Part shown: positions 7,498-13,976 of the stretch, one piece after another
Layout of the letters: each line of letters begins with the position of its first letter
How positions within the stretch are numbered: the first letter of the stretch is position 1
Virus record (IMG/VR): IMGVR_UViG_3300008448_009650
Coordinates: 1 to 23,772 of that record
Reading direction: 5' to 3' (one strand)
DNA length: 23,772 nt
Source: a virus
The notes under the pieces: generated by a model
What the model was told of the DNA's origin: nothing
What the model saw: the letters and a program-made list of their open reading frames with translations, nothing else
The model's database searches: none
Position numbers and translations under genes: made by a program

Positions 7498-9360
7498 ATG
7501 ATGGAAAAAAAACTATTAGAAGAAATAAATAAAATGAGGTTTTATTTTGATTATAAACCTGGTAAAATTATTTCAGAACAAAAAAATGTATCTTTATTGA
7601 AAGAACAAAATGAAAAAAAATTCACAGATTGGTCTGAAGGTGGAACAAAAAAATGGGAAAATGCGGATATAAAAAAATTAATACAATTTATAAGAGAACA
7701 AGATAGTACTTTTGCATTTTCAAGATCTCCAATCTACAATGCAATGTTAGAGTGGTTTCAAGATCATCCAGACACAAAAACAAGAGAATCATTGAAATCT
7801 TGGGCAGGGTCAAAAGCATTTTCGTCAGGAGGAGAAAGCAATGAAAAAGATTATGTTTCTTTTGCAAACAATATATTATCAATGACCAACCCAAATTCAA
7901 CAGGAGGACGTAGAAAAAAGTTGGAAAATTTTGTAAATATAACTAAAGATTCTAATTTAAAAACATCCGCTCAAAATATTCTCAAACAACTTGATAGAAT
8001 TAATAAAGAATATAAAGAATTCAAAAGAAAAGGGGTATTTCCATCCACAGAATTTTCAAAAGAGGTGTATGACGAATTAACCAATTTAATAAACGGCATT
8101 AAAGTGGATGGAACATTAACTCAAATAGACGGCGAAACTGTTGATTTGAATAGTATTTTATCTAATTTAACGTCTTTTGATATTATTTCATCGGCAAAGG
8201 AATCAGGTAACGTTAGCATTGAGAGTGACGAAAACTCTAAAACTCAAATAATTGCACAATTAAACGTTAGTGCTGCAGAAAAATTGAATGATAAAAATTT
8301 TTTAGATGGGTTTTTTAGAGGAGTTAAGCCAACTTTAGAAGGTATGATTTTAAAGGCGAAAGCTATTGAGATAACAGAATCAAATGTAGAAATTGTTGCA
8401 CAATATAAAGACGCAAAAGTAAAAGAAAAAAGTTTAGGTAGGCAACTAGCGGTAAAAACTTTTACATATCCACAAGAAAATTTAGATCAAAACAAAAGAA
8501 ACGAATTAGCAATGAATATGTTTCCTGATGACGGAGATCAATTAGGACAAGAAGGTGAAAACGGTTTAAAATCTATGGTTGATGAGGCGTTACAAGTTTA
8601 TAATTCCGCAATAGCAGAAGATGAAGGAGCGGAATTAAAAACAATAAATATTAGAGTTTATTCGTCAACAAGTAAAGTTAGAACAATGTATAAGTCTGAT
8701 AAATATAGCGAACAAAACAATAAACAACTCGCAACAGCAAGAGCAAATATTATTGAAAAAAGAATAAAGGAACTTATAGACGAAACAGATTTAAGTAATG
8801 CCGAAAATGTTGTTACAATACTTAAAGTAGTTGATGCAAATAGAGGTCCAGGGTGGAACGATCAAATTAGTGTTGATTTAGCAGGACAACCTATGGATTT
8901 TGCAACTGCGTACGCAAATGCTCCACTTTATGTTGCTGCACATAATAAGTACCCTAAATTAACCGCAAGACAGTTTTATGGGGGTAGAGATAATAAGGCT
9001 GCGGCATATGCCACTAAACTAATTGGGAATAATGTCTCTGTTGAAGATTTAGAAATTGAATACGAAAATGTTTATGCAAAATGGAGATATTGTATGGGTG
9101 GAATAGATCTTAATATGTACGTCGCTAAATCAATAATAGAATCGGATCCTGAACAAGATTTTGTAGTTGCCGTTGCTGGTGGATTATCCGCACAAATAGA
9201 ATGGAGAGGTGATTATGAAGATGATGGAGGTGGAGGTGGTCGTAAAAAAAGAAGGAAAAATAAAAATACATTTTGGAAAAAAGTATACCTTAGATTAACA
9301 GGACAAAGAGGTGGTAAAGCACAAGTATTTAAAAGAAAAATAAATTGCCCTGTATGGTAA
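7498..9360 (+). CDS. Large OmpA-like protein with basic C-terminus, paralogue B (probable virion protein)
   Basis: 620 aa from the ATG at 7498; the one at 7501 is equally possible. I reject an upstream ATG at 7459 because it lies in the previous terminator hairpin. The C-terminal half repeats every landmark of the protein at 2337-4220: F-T-Y-P-x-E-N-L-D (about 322), V-Y-S-S-T-S-K-V-R-T (387-396), N-N-K-Q-L-A-T-A-R-A (407-416, OmpA-like), R-G-P-G-W, R-Q-F-Y-G, a Lys/Arg-rich tail and a C-P-V-W end. The N-terminal parts are much less alike, beyond a short helical start with L-L-E-x-E/I. There is no signal peptide or membrane helix. A Gly-run (D-G-G-G-G-G-G near 585) precedes the basic tail. Inference: a particle component contacting peptidoglycan or DNA. 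It is convergent with CAP 2. Confidence 0.78.
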   Translation: MMEKKLLEEINKMRFYFDYKPGKIISEQKNVSLLKEQNEKKFTDWSEGGTKKWENADIKKLIQFIREQDSTFAFSRSPIYNAMLEWFQDHPDTKTRESLKSWAGSKAFSSGGESNEKDYVSFANNILSMTNPNSTGGRRKKLENFVNITKDSNLKTSAQNILKQLDRINKEYKEFKRKGVFPSTEFSKEVYDELTNLINGIKVDGTLTQIDGETVDLNSILSNLTSFDIISSAKESGNVSIESDENSKTQIIAQLNVSAAEKLNDKNFLDGFFRGVKPTLEGMILKAKAIEITESNVEIVAQYKDAKVKEKSLGRQLAVKTFTYPQENLDQNKRNELAMNMFPDDGDQLGQEGENGLKSMVDEALQVYNSAIAEDEGAELKTINIRVYSSTSKVRTMYKSDKYSEQNNKQLATARANIIEKRIKELIDETDLSNAENVVTILKVVDANRGPGWNDQISVDLAGQPMDFATAYANAPLYVAAHNKYPKLTARQFYGGRDNKAAAYATKLIGNNVSVEDLEIEYENVYAKWRYCMGGIDLNMYVAKSIIESDPEQDFVVAVAGGLSAQIEWRGDYEDDGGGGGRKKRRKNKNTFWKKVYLRLTGQRGGKAQVFKRKINCPVW

Positions 9361-9364
9361 GTAA

Positions 9365-9388
9365 AATGGTGGTTAAAAAACCACCATT
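9365..9388. terminator. Shared hairpin between OmpA-like B and CAP 2
   Basis: AATGGTGGTT (9365-9374) and AACCACCATT (9379-9388) form a perfect 10-bp stem with an AAAA loop. It overlaps the last codons of CAP 2. No long T run follows on either strand, so it is a weaker terminator than the others and may instead protect 3' ends. Confidence 0.65.
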
Positions 9389-9894
9389 ACTATGTTAATA
9401 CAATAACCACTATTTTTTTTGATGTAAGTACCTACACCTATATTTGTTACATTTTTTGTTAACATATTTTTATTATGCCCATCCGAATTTTTCCATGTAT
9501 AAACTGCGTTTGAGGGTAATTTACTAAGTTGGTCGTATGTTAATAAAAACATACCAAACCCAGTTTCCATGTATAAATTTTCGGCAATTATATTTGATGA
9601 ACTAATATCGGAGTGATTTAATCTATTTGATATGGATAAACCCTCAGCATATCCTTTAGCGTAACCCATTAAAGAAGAATCAATAGATAACTCATTTAAT
9701 CCATTTAATTTTCTATATCTATTGATTAATTTAATGGTCTCAATAGACGAACTATCGGTGTTATATGAATTTAAAACTTTTACATTTTGTTGATTGATTA
9801 ACTCAACCATCTGATCTTTATGGTTTAATTCTGATGTTTGTGCAATAATATTAAATGAACAAACTGATAAAATAATAAACAATAAATTTTTCAT
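9373..9894 (-). CDS. Secreted CAP-domain protein 2
   Basis: 173 aa with a signal peptide (hydrophobic residues about 4-18, ending I-A-Q). CAP landmarks are I-N-R-Y-R (57-61), H94 in N-H-S-D, E105 in A-E-N-L, and W-K-N-S-D-G-H-N with D138 and H140. The second acidic tetrad residue is Asp rather than Glu, a conservative change. It shares overall layout with CAP 1, including the S-I-E/D-T-I-K-x-I-N spacing and the T-N-I-G-V-G-T segment near the end, so the two are paralogues. It is expected to be exported. It is convergent with OmpA-like B exactly as CAP 1 is with OmpA-like A, and has its own full host-type promoter separating it from CAP 3. Confidence 0.83.
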   Translation of the reverse strand: MKNLLFIILSVCSFNIIAQTSELNHKDQMVELINQQNVKVLNSYNTDSSSIETIKLINRYRKLNGLNELSIDSSLMGYAKGYAEGLSISNRLNHSDISSSNIIAENLYMETGFGMFLLTYDQLSKLPSNAVYTWKNSDGHNKNMLTKNVTNIGVGTYIKKNSGYCINIVMVVF

Positions 9895-9923
9895 AGGATT
9901 ATTTTTTTAATTAATATACATTA

Positions 9924-9953
9924 CAAAGATAGATTATTTTTTTGACTTAACAA
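9924..9953 (-). promoter_or_regulatory. Host-type promoter for CAP 2
   Basis: Minus strand: TTG (9951-9953), 19 bases, TATCTTTG (9924-9931), an exact consensus match. It fills the gap between CAP 3 stop and CAP 2 start, so CAP 2 need not depend on read-through. Confidence 0.7.
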
Positions 9954-9960
9954 ATTATTT

Positions 9961-10464
9961 TTATTTTAAAACCATAACACATTTTAGTTTATATGACTGA
10001 TCAAAAGTAGTAACAGTAGATAAACCGATTTCTTTGGCATTTGGATTTAAAAGATTTATATTGTGGTATTTAGATTTTACCCAGCTATTGAAAATTTTAC
10101 TTGGTGTTTTTTGTAGGTCCTCTAAGGTGTAATTAGGTACCCCGACTGAATTGATTGTATTTATGTTTTCACACAAATACCCATACTTTTCTATTTCTGA
10201 ATGACCTGTTACTTGACCTGTAACTGAAAGTTTTGCCCAATTTTTAGAATAATCTACAAGTTCGTTTGAGATTGTAAGTTCATTTAACCCCTGAGACTTT
10301 CTGTAATTGTTTATTAATTTTACAACTTCTAAACTTACACTATCGTAGTCTATTTTATTGTAGGCTTCTTTACTTTTGTTTATCCAATATTGATCATTTA
10401 TGTTTTCTTGAGAAAAAGAAACTAAAAAATTAAATAAAAATACTAATGAAAATAATTTATACAT
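9961..10464 (-). CDS. Secreted CAP-domain protein 3, with altered tetrad
   Basis: 167 aa with a signal peptide ending in S-F-S-Q (about residue 19). CAP landmarks: I-N-N-Y-R (51-55), H88 in G-H-S-E, E99 in C-E-N-I, and W-V-K-S-K-Y-H-N with H134. Where CAP 1 has Glu and CAP 2 Asp, this protein has Lys (K132), so the metal-binding tetrad should be broken; a structural or ligand-binding role is more likely than metal-dependent activity. The order of elements otherwise matches the other two copies. It probably arose by tandem duplication with CAP 2. It is expected to be exported. Confidence 0.8.
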   Translation of the reverse strand: MYKLFSLVFLFNFLVSFSQENINDQYWINKSKEAYNKIDYDSVSLEVVKLINNYRKSQGLNELTISNELVDYSKNWAKLSVTGQVTGHSEIEKYGYLCENINTINSVGVPNYTLEDLQKTPSKIFNSWVKSKYHNINLLNPNAKEIGLSTVTTFDQSYKLKCVMVLK

Positions 10465-10485
10465 GATTAAAAGATTTGTTCAATA

Positions 10486-10493
10486 CAAATATA
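10486..10493 (-). promoter_or_regulatory. Host-type -7 element for CAP 3
   Basis: The minus strand reads TATATTTG, matching TAnnTTTG, 21 bases before the ATG at 10464. No TTG is present at the expected upstream distance, so only half of the promoter is supported. Confidence 0.4.
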
Positions 10494-10515
10494 TGTACTT
10501 TTTTTTAATCTAAGC

Positions 10516-10529
10516 TATTTATATAAAAA
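10516..10529 (+). promoter_or_regulatory. TATTTAT phage promoter-like motif upstream of the KTSC gene
   Basis: TATTTAT (10516-10522) followed by ATAAAA, 20 bases before the ATG at 10543. It opens the plus-strand run that leads into the head genes. Confidence 0.5.
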
Positions 10530-10542
10530 AACTTTTTAAAAA

Positions 10543-10785
10543 ATGGCAATTAAAACAACATCTATAACGGGAACTAAAATAGTTTGTGAAGTTGAATCCT
10601 CTAACTTAGTAAAAACAGAATATGATTTAGAAACTAAAAAATTAGTTACTGAATTTAAAAATGGGGCAAAATATGAATATGACAACGTCCCACACAGTGT
10701 TTATTCACAATTTAGATTATCAGAATCACAAGGAAAATTTTTCAACACAGAAATTTCAAAAAAATATCAGTACAAAAAATTGTAA
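10543..10785 (+). CDS. KTSC-domain protein
   Basis: 80 aa that is almost entirely one KTSC domain: S-S-N-L-V then E-Y-D (residues 19-28), a strand ending F-K-N-G-A-K-Y-E-Y (38-46), V-P-H-S-V-Y (49-54), and the signature S-x-G-K-F-F-N (62-69). KTSC is a small domain of unknown biochemical function found in bacteria and phages, alone or fused to nucleic-acid enzymes. There is one base between its stop and the next start, so the two are translated from one message and probably coupled. No Shine-Dalgarno sequence. Confidence 0.88.
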   Translation: MAIKTTSITGTKIVCEVESSNLVKTEYDLETKKLVTEFKNGAKYEYDNVPHSVYSQFRLSESQGKFFNTEISKKYQYKKL

Positions 10786-10786
10786 A

Positions 10787-11536
10787 ATGAGCAGTGAAAA
10801 AAAAATTATAAATAGTTTCTACCTTCAAGATGAATTAAATCCTGCCGTTTGGACAAAAGAAAAAAATGGGGATTATGAATTAAAACCAGAAATAAGAAAA
10901 CGTTTACTAAAAGCTGCCGAAATTTTTGTAGATTACTTGGATGTTGATTTTTTTGTCCACGACATAATTTTTATAGGTTCACTTGTGGGGTATAATTGGA
11001 GTGATTTTTCAGATTTTGACGTTCATATTATTTTTGATTTTGATGAGTCAGGGGAAAATAAAGAACTATACAGCGAATTGTTTTATCTAAAAAAAACAAT
11101 TTTTAATGCCGCTCATGATATTAGAATAAAAGGATTTGAAACTGAATTTTTTGTTCAGGACATTTCAGAAAAGGAAAAAAGTATGGGGTCATTTTCAATT
11201 ATGAAAAATAAATGGATAAGAAAACCCATTAAAGAAAATTTTGAAGTTGATACAAAAAAACTAAAAGAAAAGGCTCAACAATGGATGGACATTATTGATG
11301 GTGTTTTAGAAAACGCAACAGATGAGGATTTAGAAGATGCGATACTTTTAGTTTCTAAATATAAAGATAAATTAAGAAAATATAGAGTTTGTGGATTATC
11401 AAAAGAAGGTGAGTATTCCTACGAAAATTTAGTGTTTAAATTTTTAAGAAGGAATGGGTATATTTCTAAATTAGAAAATTTTAAAAATAAAATAACAGAC
11501 AAAAAATTATCTTTAGAACAACAAAATTTAGAATAG
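10787..11536 (+). CDS. Nucleotidyltransferase-fold protein
   Basis: 249 aa. The N-terminal half has the polymerase-beta-type nucleotidyltransferase signature: G-S at 64-65 in F-I-G-S-L-V-G, then S-D-F-D with D76 and D78, and a plausible third carboxylate at E120 in E-T-E-F-F-V-Q-D. These residues bind the two metals and the nucleotide in this superfamily, which includes RNA, antibiotic and protein nucleotidyl transferases. The C-terminal half is helical and charged. The substrate cannot be told from sequence. I start it at 10787, just past the KTSC stop; the frame stays open upstream, but that stretch overlaps the KTSC gene out of frame and has no protein-like character. Followed by a 91-base AT-rich gap with a promoter motif. 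Confidence 0.82.
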   Translation: MSSEKKIINSFYLQDELNPAVWTKEKNGDYELKPEIRKRLLKAAEIFVDYLDVDFFVHDIIFIGSLVGYNWSDFSDFDVHIIFDFDESGENKELYSELFYLKKTIFNAAHDIRIKGFETEFFVQDISEKEKSMGSFSIMKNKWIRKPIKENFEVDTKKLKEKAQQWMDIIDGVLENATDEDLEDAILLVSKYKDKLRKYRVCGLSKEGEYSYENLVFKFLRRNGYISKLENFKNKITDKKLSLEQQNLE

Positions 11537-11560
11537 ACAAAAATTTACCGATACAACATA

Positions 11561-11576
11561 TATTTATATATAAAAA
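11561..11576 (+). promoter_or_regulatory. TATTTAT phage promoter-like motif upstream of the acidic 459-aa gene
   Basis: TATTTAT (11561-11567) within an ATATATTTATATATAAAA block, 60 bases before the ATG at 11628, the longest leader of the set. The rest of the 91-base gap is AT-rich with no further signal seen. Confidence 0.5.
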
Positions 11577-11627
11577 TAATTTCAAAATTTATTTTTGAAT
11601 AACTATTAAACAATTAAAAAAAATAAC

Positions 11628-13007
11628 ATGGGAGATTTAAGACCACTTGGTAGTGAAAAACTTGAAGGAGTTGACAAAATTAAAAGAATGATTGAAATTG
11701 CAACTTACAAAGAAACTCCAAAGAACAATACAATAACAGAAAGTAAGACTAACACATATTCAAAACAACTAGCTGATGGTTATGTATATGGTATTGTTTT
11801 AGAAAAATCTGGATACATTATAAAAAAGGGTTTGAATGAAAGTGATTTAGATTATGTTGATAACATTAGACAAAGAAAGTACTATCGTTCATATTCAGAA
11901 GCAATGAAAAAATTAAATTTAGTTGCTGCAGAAACAAATAGATTATACGAAAATTACGAAGGTATATCATTATTAGGGGAACAACCTGAAGGAAAAAAAA
12001 AATTCGTATTAAAGACTAAAAAACAAGCAACTGGTACAGCACCTGCTGAACCAACAGCACCTCCTGCGGAACCCGCAACCCCACCTGCTGAACCAACAGC
12101 AGCACCTCCTGCCGCAATGCCTACTGAACCCGGTACTGAAGGAGAAGATATGGCTATGCCACCCGCAGAACCTGGAATGGAAGCACCAACAGGACCTGAA
12201 GCTGAACCACCTGCAGAACCAGGAGCGGAAGGAGAAGATATGGGAATGCCAGCTGAACCTACAGAACCAGGAGCGGAAGGAGAAGATATGGGAATGCCAC
12301 CGGCAGAGGGTGAAGAAGATATGGGGATGGAAGATGATTTAGAAACTGAAGGTGGTGGTGAATCAAAAGTTAGTTTAAAAGCAATACAAAAACTTACAGG
12401 TAGATTAAGTCAAAAAGTTAGAGAGTACGAAAAAGAAAAAGGAATGGACTCTCAAGATAAAAAATATGTTTTAAATTCTCTTATATCGGCAATAAATGTA
12501 AAAAGTTTAGATGATGATGATAGAGATGATATTTTTGACAAACTTGAGCAATATGATGATTATGACTCAGGAGAGGGTGACTTAGACTTAAAAGGTGGTG
12601 AAATGGAAGAACCTATGGGTGGTGAAGAAATGCCGACAGACACTGAAGGGGGATCTGACGAATTATTAGGTGGAGAAGGTTCGGAAGAAGGTACTGAAGA
12701 TCTAGCCGCACCGCCAATGGCAGAATCGGTTGAAAACATATTATCAAAATACTTTATTATTAAAGATCAAGAAAAACCGATTTTAGAACAAAAAAAGAAA
12801 AAAGACTTTTTAAAAGAAAAAATAAAAATGATTGAAATAAAAAAAGAAATCACAAAATTAAGTGAGAATATAAAACAAAGAAATGCTGCTCTTAGATTGT
12901 TTGAATCGGATAATGTTAAATTTATTGGTAAAACAAATAAAGAAAATTTAGTTTTTGTAAAAAACGGCAAACAAATTAAAGTAACTCAACAAGGTAGAAT
13001 TATATGA
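11628..13007 (+). CDS. Acidic Pro/Ala/Glu-rich protein ahead of the terminase
   Basis: 459 aa, family not recognised. Layout: a globular-looking N-terminus (1-130) with a Tyr-rich, mixed helix/strand pattern; a low-complexity Pro/Ala/Glu/Met segment (about 134-245) built of repeats such as A-E-P and G-A-E-G-E-D-M-G-M-P; a helical acidic segment (246-310); a second Gly/Glu-rich stretch (311-368); and a basic helical C-terminus ending in a short beta-like F-V-K-N-G-K-Q-I-K-V. It sits three genes before the terminase and its ATGA overlap links it to the next gene. Acidic, extended architecture would suit a head-core or virion protein, but that is inference. The DNA behind the repeats includes an exact 38-base duplication. 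Confidence 0.72.
   Translation: MGDLRPLGSEKLEGVDKIKRMIEIATYKETPKNNTITESKTNTYSKQLADGYVYGIVLEKSGYIIKKGLNESDLDYVDNIRQRKYYRSYSEAMKKLNLVAAETNRLYENYEGISLLGEQPEGKKKFVLKTKKQATGTAPAEPTAPPAEPATPPAEPTAAPPAAMPTEPGTEGEDMAMPPAEPGMEAPTGPEAEPPAEPGAEGEDMGMPAEPTEPGAEGEDMGMPPAEGEEDMGMEDDLETEGGGESKVSLKAIQKLTGRLSQKVREYEKEKGMDSQDKKYVLNSLISAINVKSLDDDDRDDIFDKLEQYDDYDSGEGDLDLKGGEMEEPMGGEEMPTDTEGGSDELLGGEGSEEGTEDLAAPPMAESVENILSKYFIIKDQEKPILEQKKKKDFLKEKIKMIEIKKEITKLSENIKQRNAALRLFESDNVKFIGKTNKENLVFVKNGKQIKVTQQGRII
12214..12299 (+). repeat. In-frame 48-base-period direct repeat
   Basis: The 38 bases at 12214-12251 recur without change at 12262-12299, a period of 48 bases or 16 codons. Each copy encodes E-P-G-A-E-G-E-D-M-G-M-P. 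Identity at silent positions suggests a recent duplication. Confidence 0.85.
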
Positions 13008-13423
13008 CTTTAGTTTATATTAATGAATTAGGACCAAACTACAAAGGAGATAATATATATGAATTTATATTTTCTGATTTGGATGATGTTTGGGGAGATG
13101 AGTGGGATGCTGAGCCGGCATCGGGTAAACCGTCACCTCCAGATATTAATTATGTAAAAAAAGTTGGTGTTTTAAAAAACTCTGATATTGAATTAAATTT
13201 AATACAAAACTCTGATTTTTTTGGTGTTTATGATGCTATTGATGGTGTTATTTCTTTGGCTTGGGAAAAATCTGATAGTGATGAAATCCTTATACATAAA
13301 AGAAAACGTTTAGTTTTTAGTTACGGTGAAAGTGTAGACTTGGTTGAAAATAAATTATACGAAAGAGATGTCGTATTAAAATGGGAAAAAAATTTAGTAA
13401 AAGATGAATCATATGAATCCTAA
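13004..13423 (+). CDS. Small protein of unknown function coupled to its neighbours
   Basis: 139 aa. I recognise no named domain. The start region has N-E-L-G-x-N-Y-K-G-D-N-x-Y-E-F-I-F-S-D (residues 7-25), then an acidic Trp-rich loop and a predicted beta-rich body (R-K-R-L-V-F-S-Y-G-E, V-V-L-K-W-E). It overlaps the previous stop by four bases (ATGA), a common sign of translational coupling, and its own end overlaps the next gene. Position just before the terminase suggests a role in packaging or virion assembly, possibly a small terminase or neck partner, but the sequence alone does not show it. Confidence 0.72.
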   Translation: MTLVYINELGPNYKGDNIYEFIFSDLDDVWGDEWDAEPASGKPSPPDINYVKKVGVLKNSDIELNLIQNSDFFGVYDAIDGVISLAWEKSDSDEILIHKRKRLVFSYGESVDLVENKLYERDVVLKWEKNLVKDESYES

Positions 13424-13967
13424 AATTGTGACACTTCTTCATGAAGGTTTTTCTATGAAAACATTAGAAAAAATGTCTAAACAACAAATTACCGTTCTTT
13501 ACGAAAAAGTTAAAAGTAAAGAAATGAAAGAACAACCAGCACCTAAAGTCACTAATAAAACAGTAAAACAAATTGAGTTACCTGTTGGATCAAAAACAAC
13601 AGTTTCAGGTAACTATTCTGTTACTAACGATGCGGGTAAAACGGTTCTCACACAAACAGAAGGAGAAATGACCGAAAAGGCGGTTTCAAAACAACAACAA
13701 AAAATAATGGGATTGGCTCTATCGGTTAAAAGAGGAGATACCCCAAAAACAAAAGTTTCTAAAAAGGTTCAAGACATGGCTAAAAAAATGTCAGAAAAAG
13801 ATTTAAAGGATTTTGCAAAAACAAAACACAAAGGATTACCAAAAACAAAAGAAACGGAAGAAAGTGATATTAAAAAAATTGAAGAAAACATTATGAATAT
13901 AATTGGAAAACACATTTATAATGAAGTATCTAAAAAAGATGTTTTGAAAATTTTAAATAAAAAATAA
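13404..13967 (+). CDS. Protein with a DUF3008-like domain
   Basis: 187 aa (184 if the ATG at 13413 is used; both starts overlap the previous gene). A short helical N-terminus with L-E-K-M-S-K-Q-Q-I-T-V-L-Y is followed by a linker, then residues about 94-149 resemble DUF3008: V-S-K-Q-Q-Q-K-I-M-G, V-K-R-G, K-V-Q-D-M-A-K-K-M-S, and the strongly conserved D-F-A-x-T-K-H-K-G-L-P-K. This domain is common in T4-like marine phages and has no assigned function. A helical, Lys-rich C-terminus follows. It immediately precedes the terminase gene, which makes it a candidate packaging accessory, by position only. Confidence 0.8.
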   Translation: MNHMNPKIVTLLHEGFSMKTLEKMSKQQITVLYEKVKSKEMKEQPAPKVTNKTVKQIELPVGSKTTVSGNYSVTNDAGKTVLTQTEGEMTEKAVSKQQQKIMGLALSVKRGDTPKTKVSKKVQDMAKKMSEKDLKDFAKTKHKGLPKTKETEESDIKKIEENIMNIIGKHIYNEVSKKDVLKILNKK

Positions 13968-13976
13968 AAATAATGA

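Noticed and set aside
10661-10786. Upstream extension of the nucleotidyltransferase reading frame
   Set aside because: It overlaps the well-supported KTSC gene in another frame and its translation shows no domain character; the ATG at 10787 is one base past the KTSC stop.
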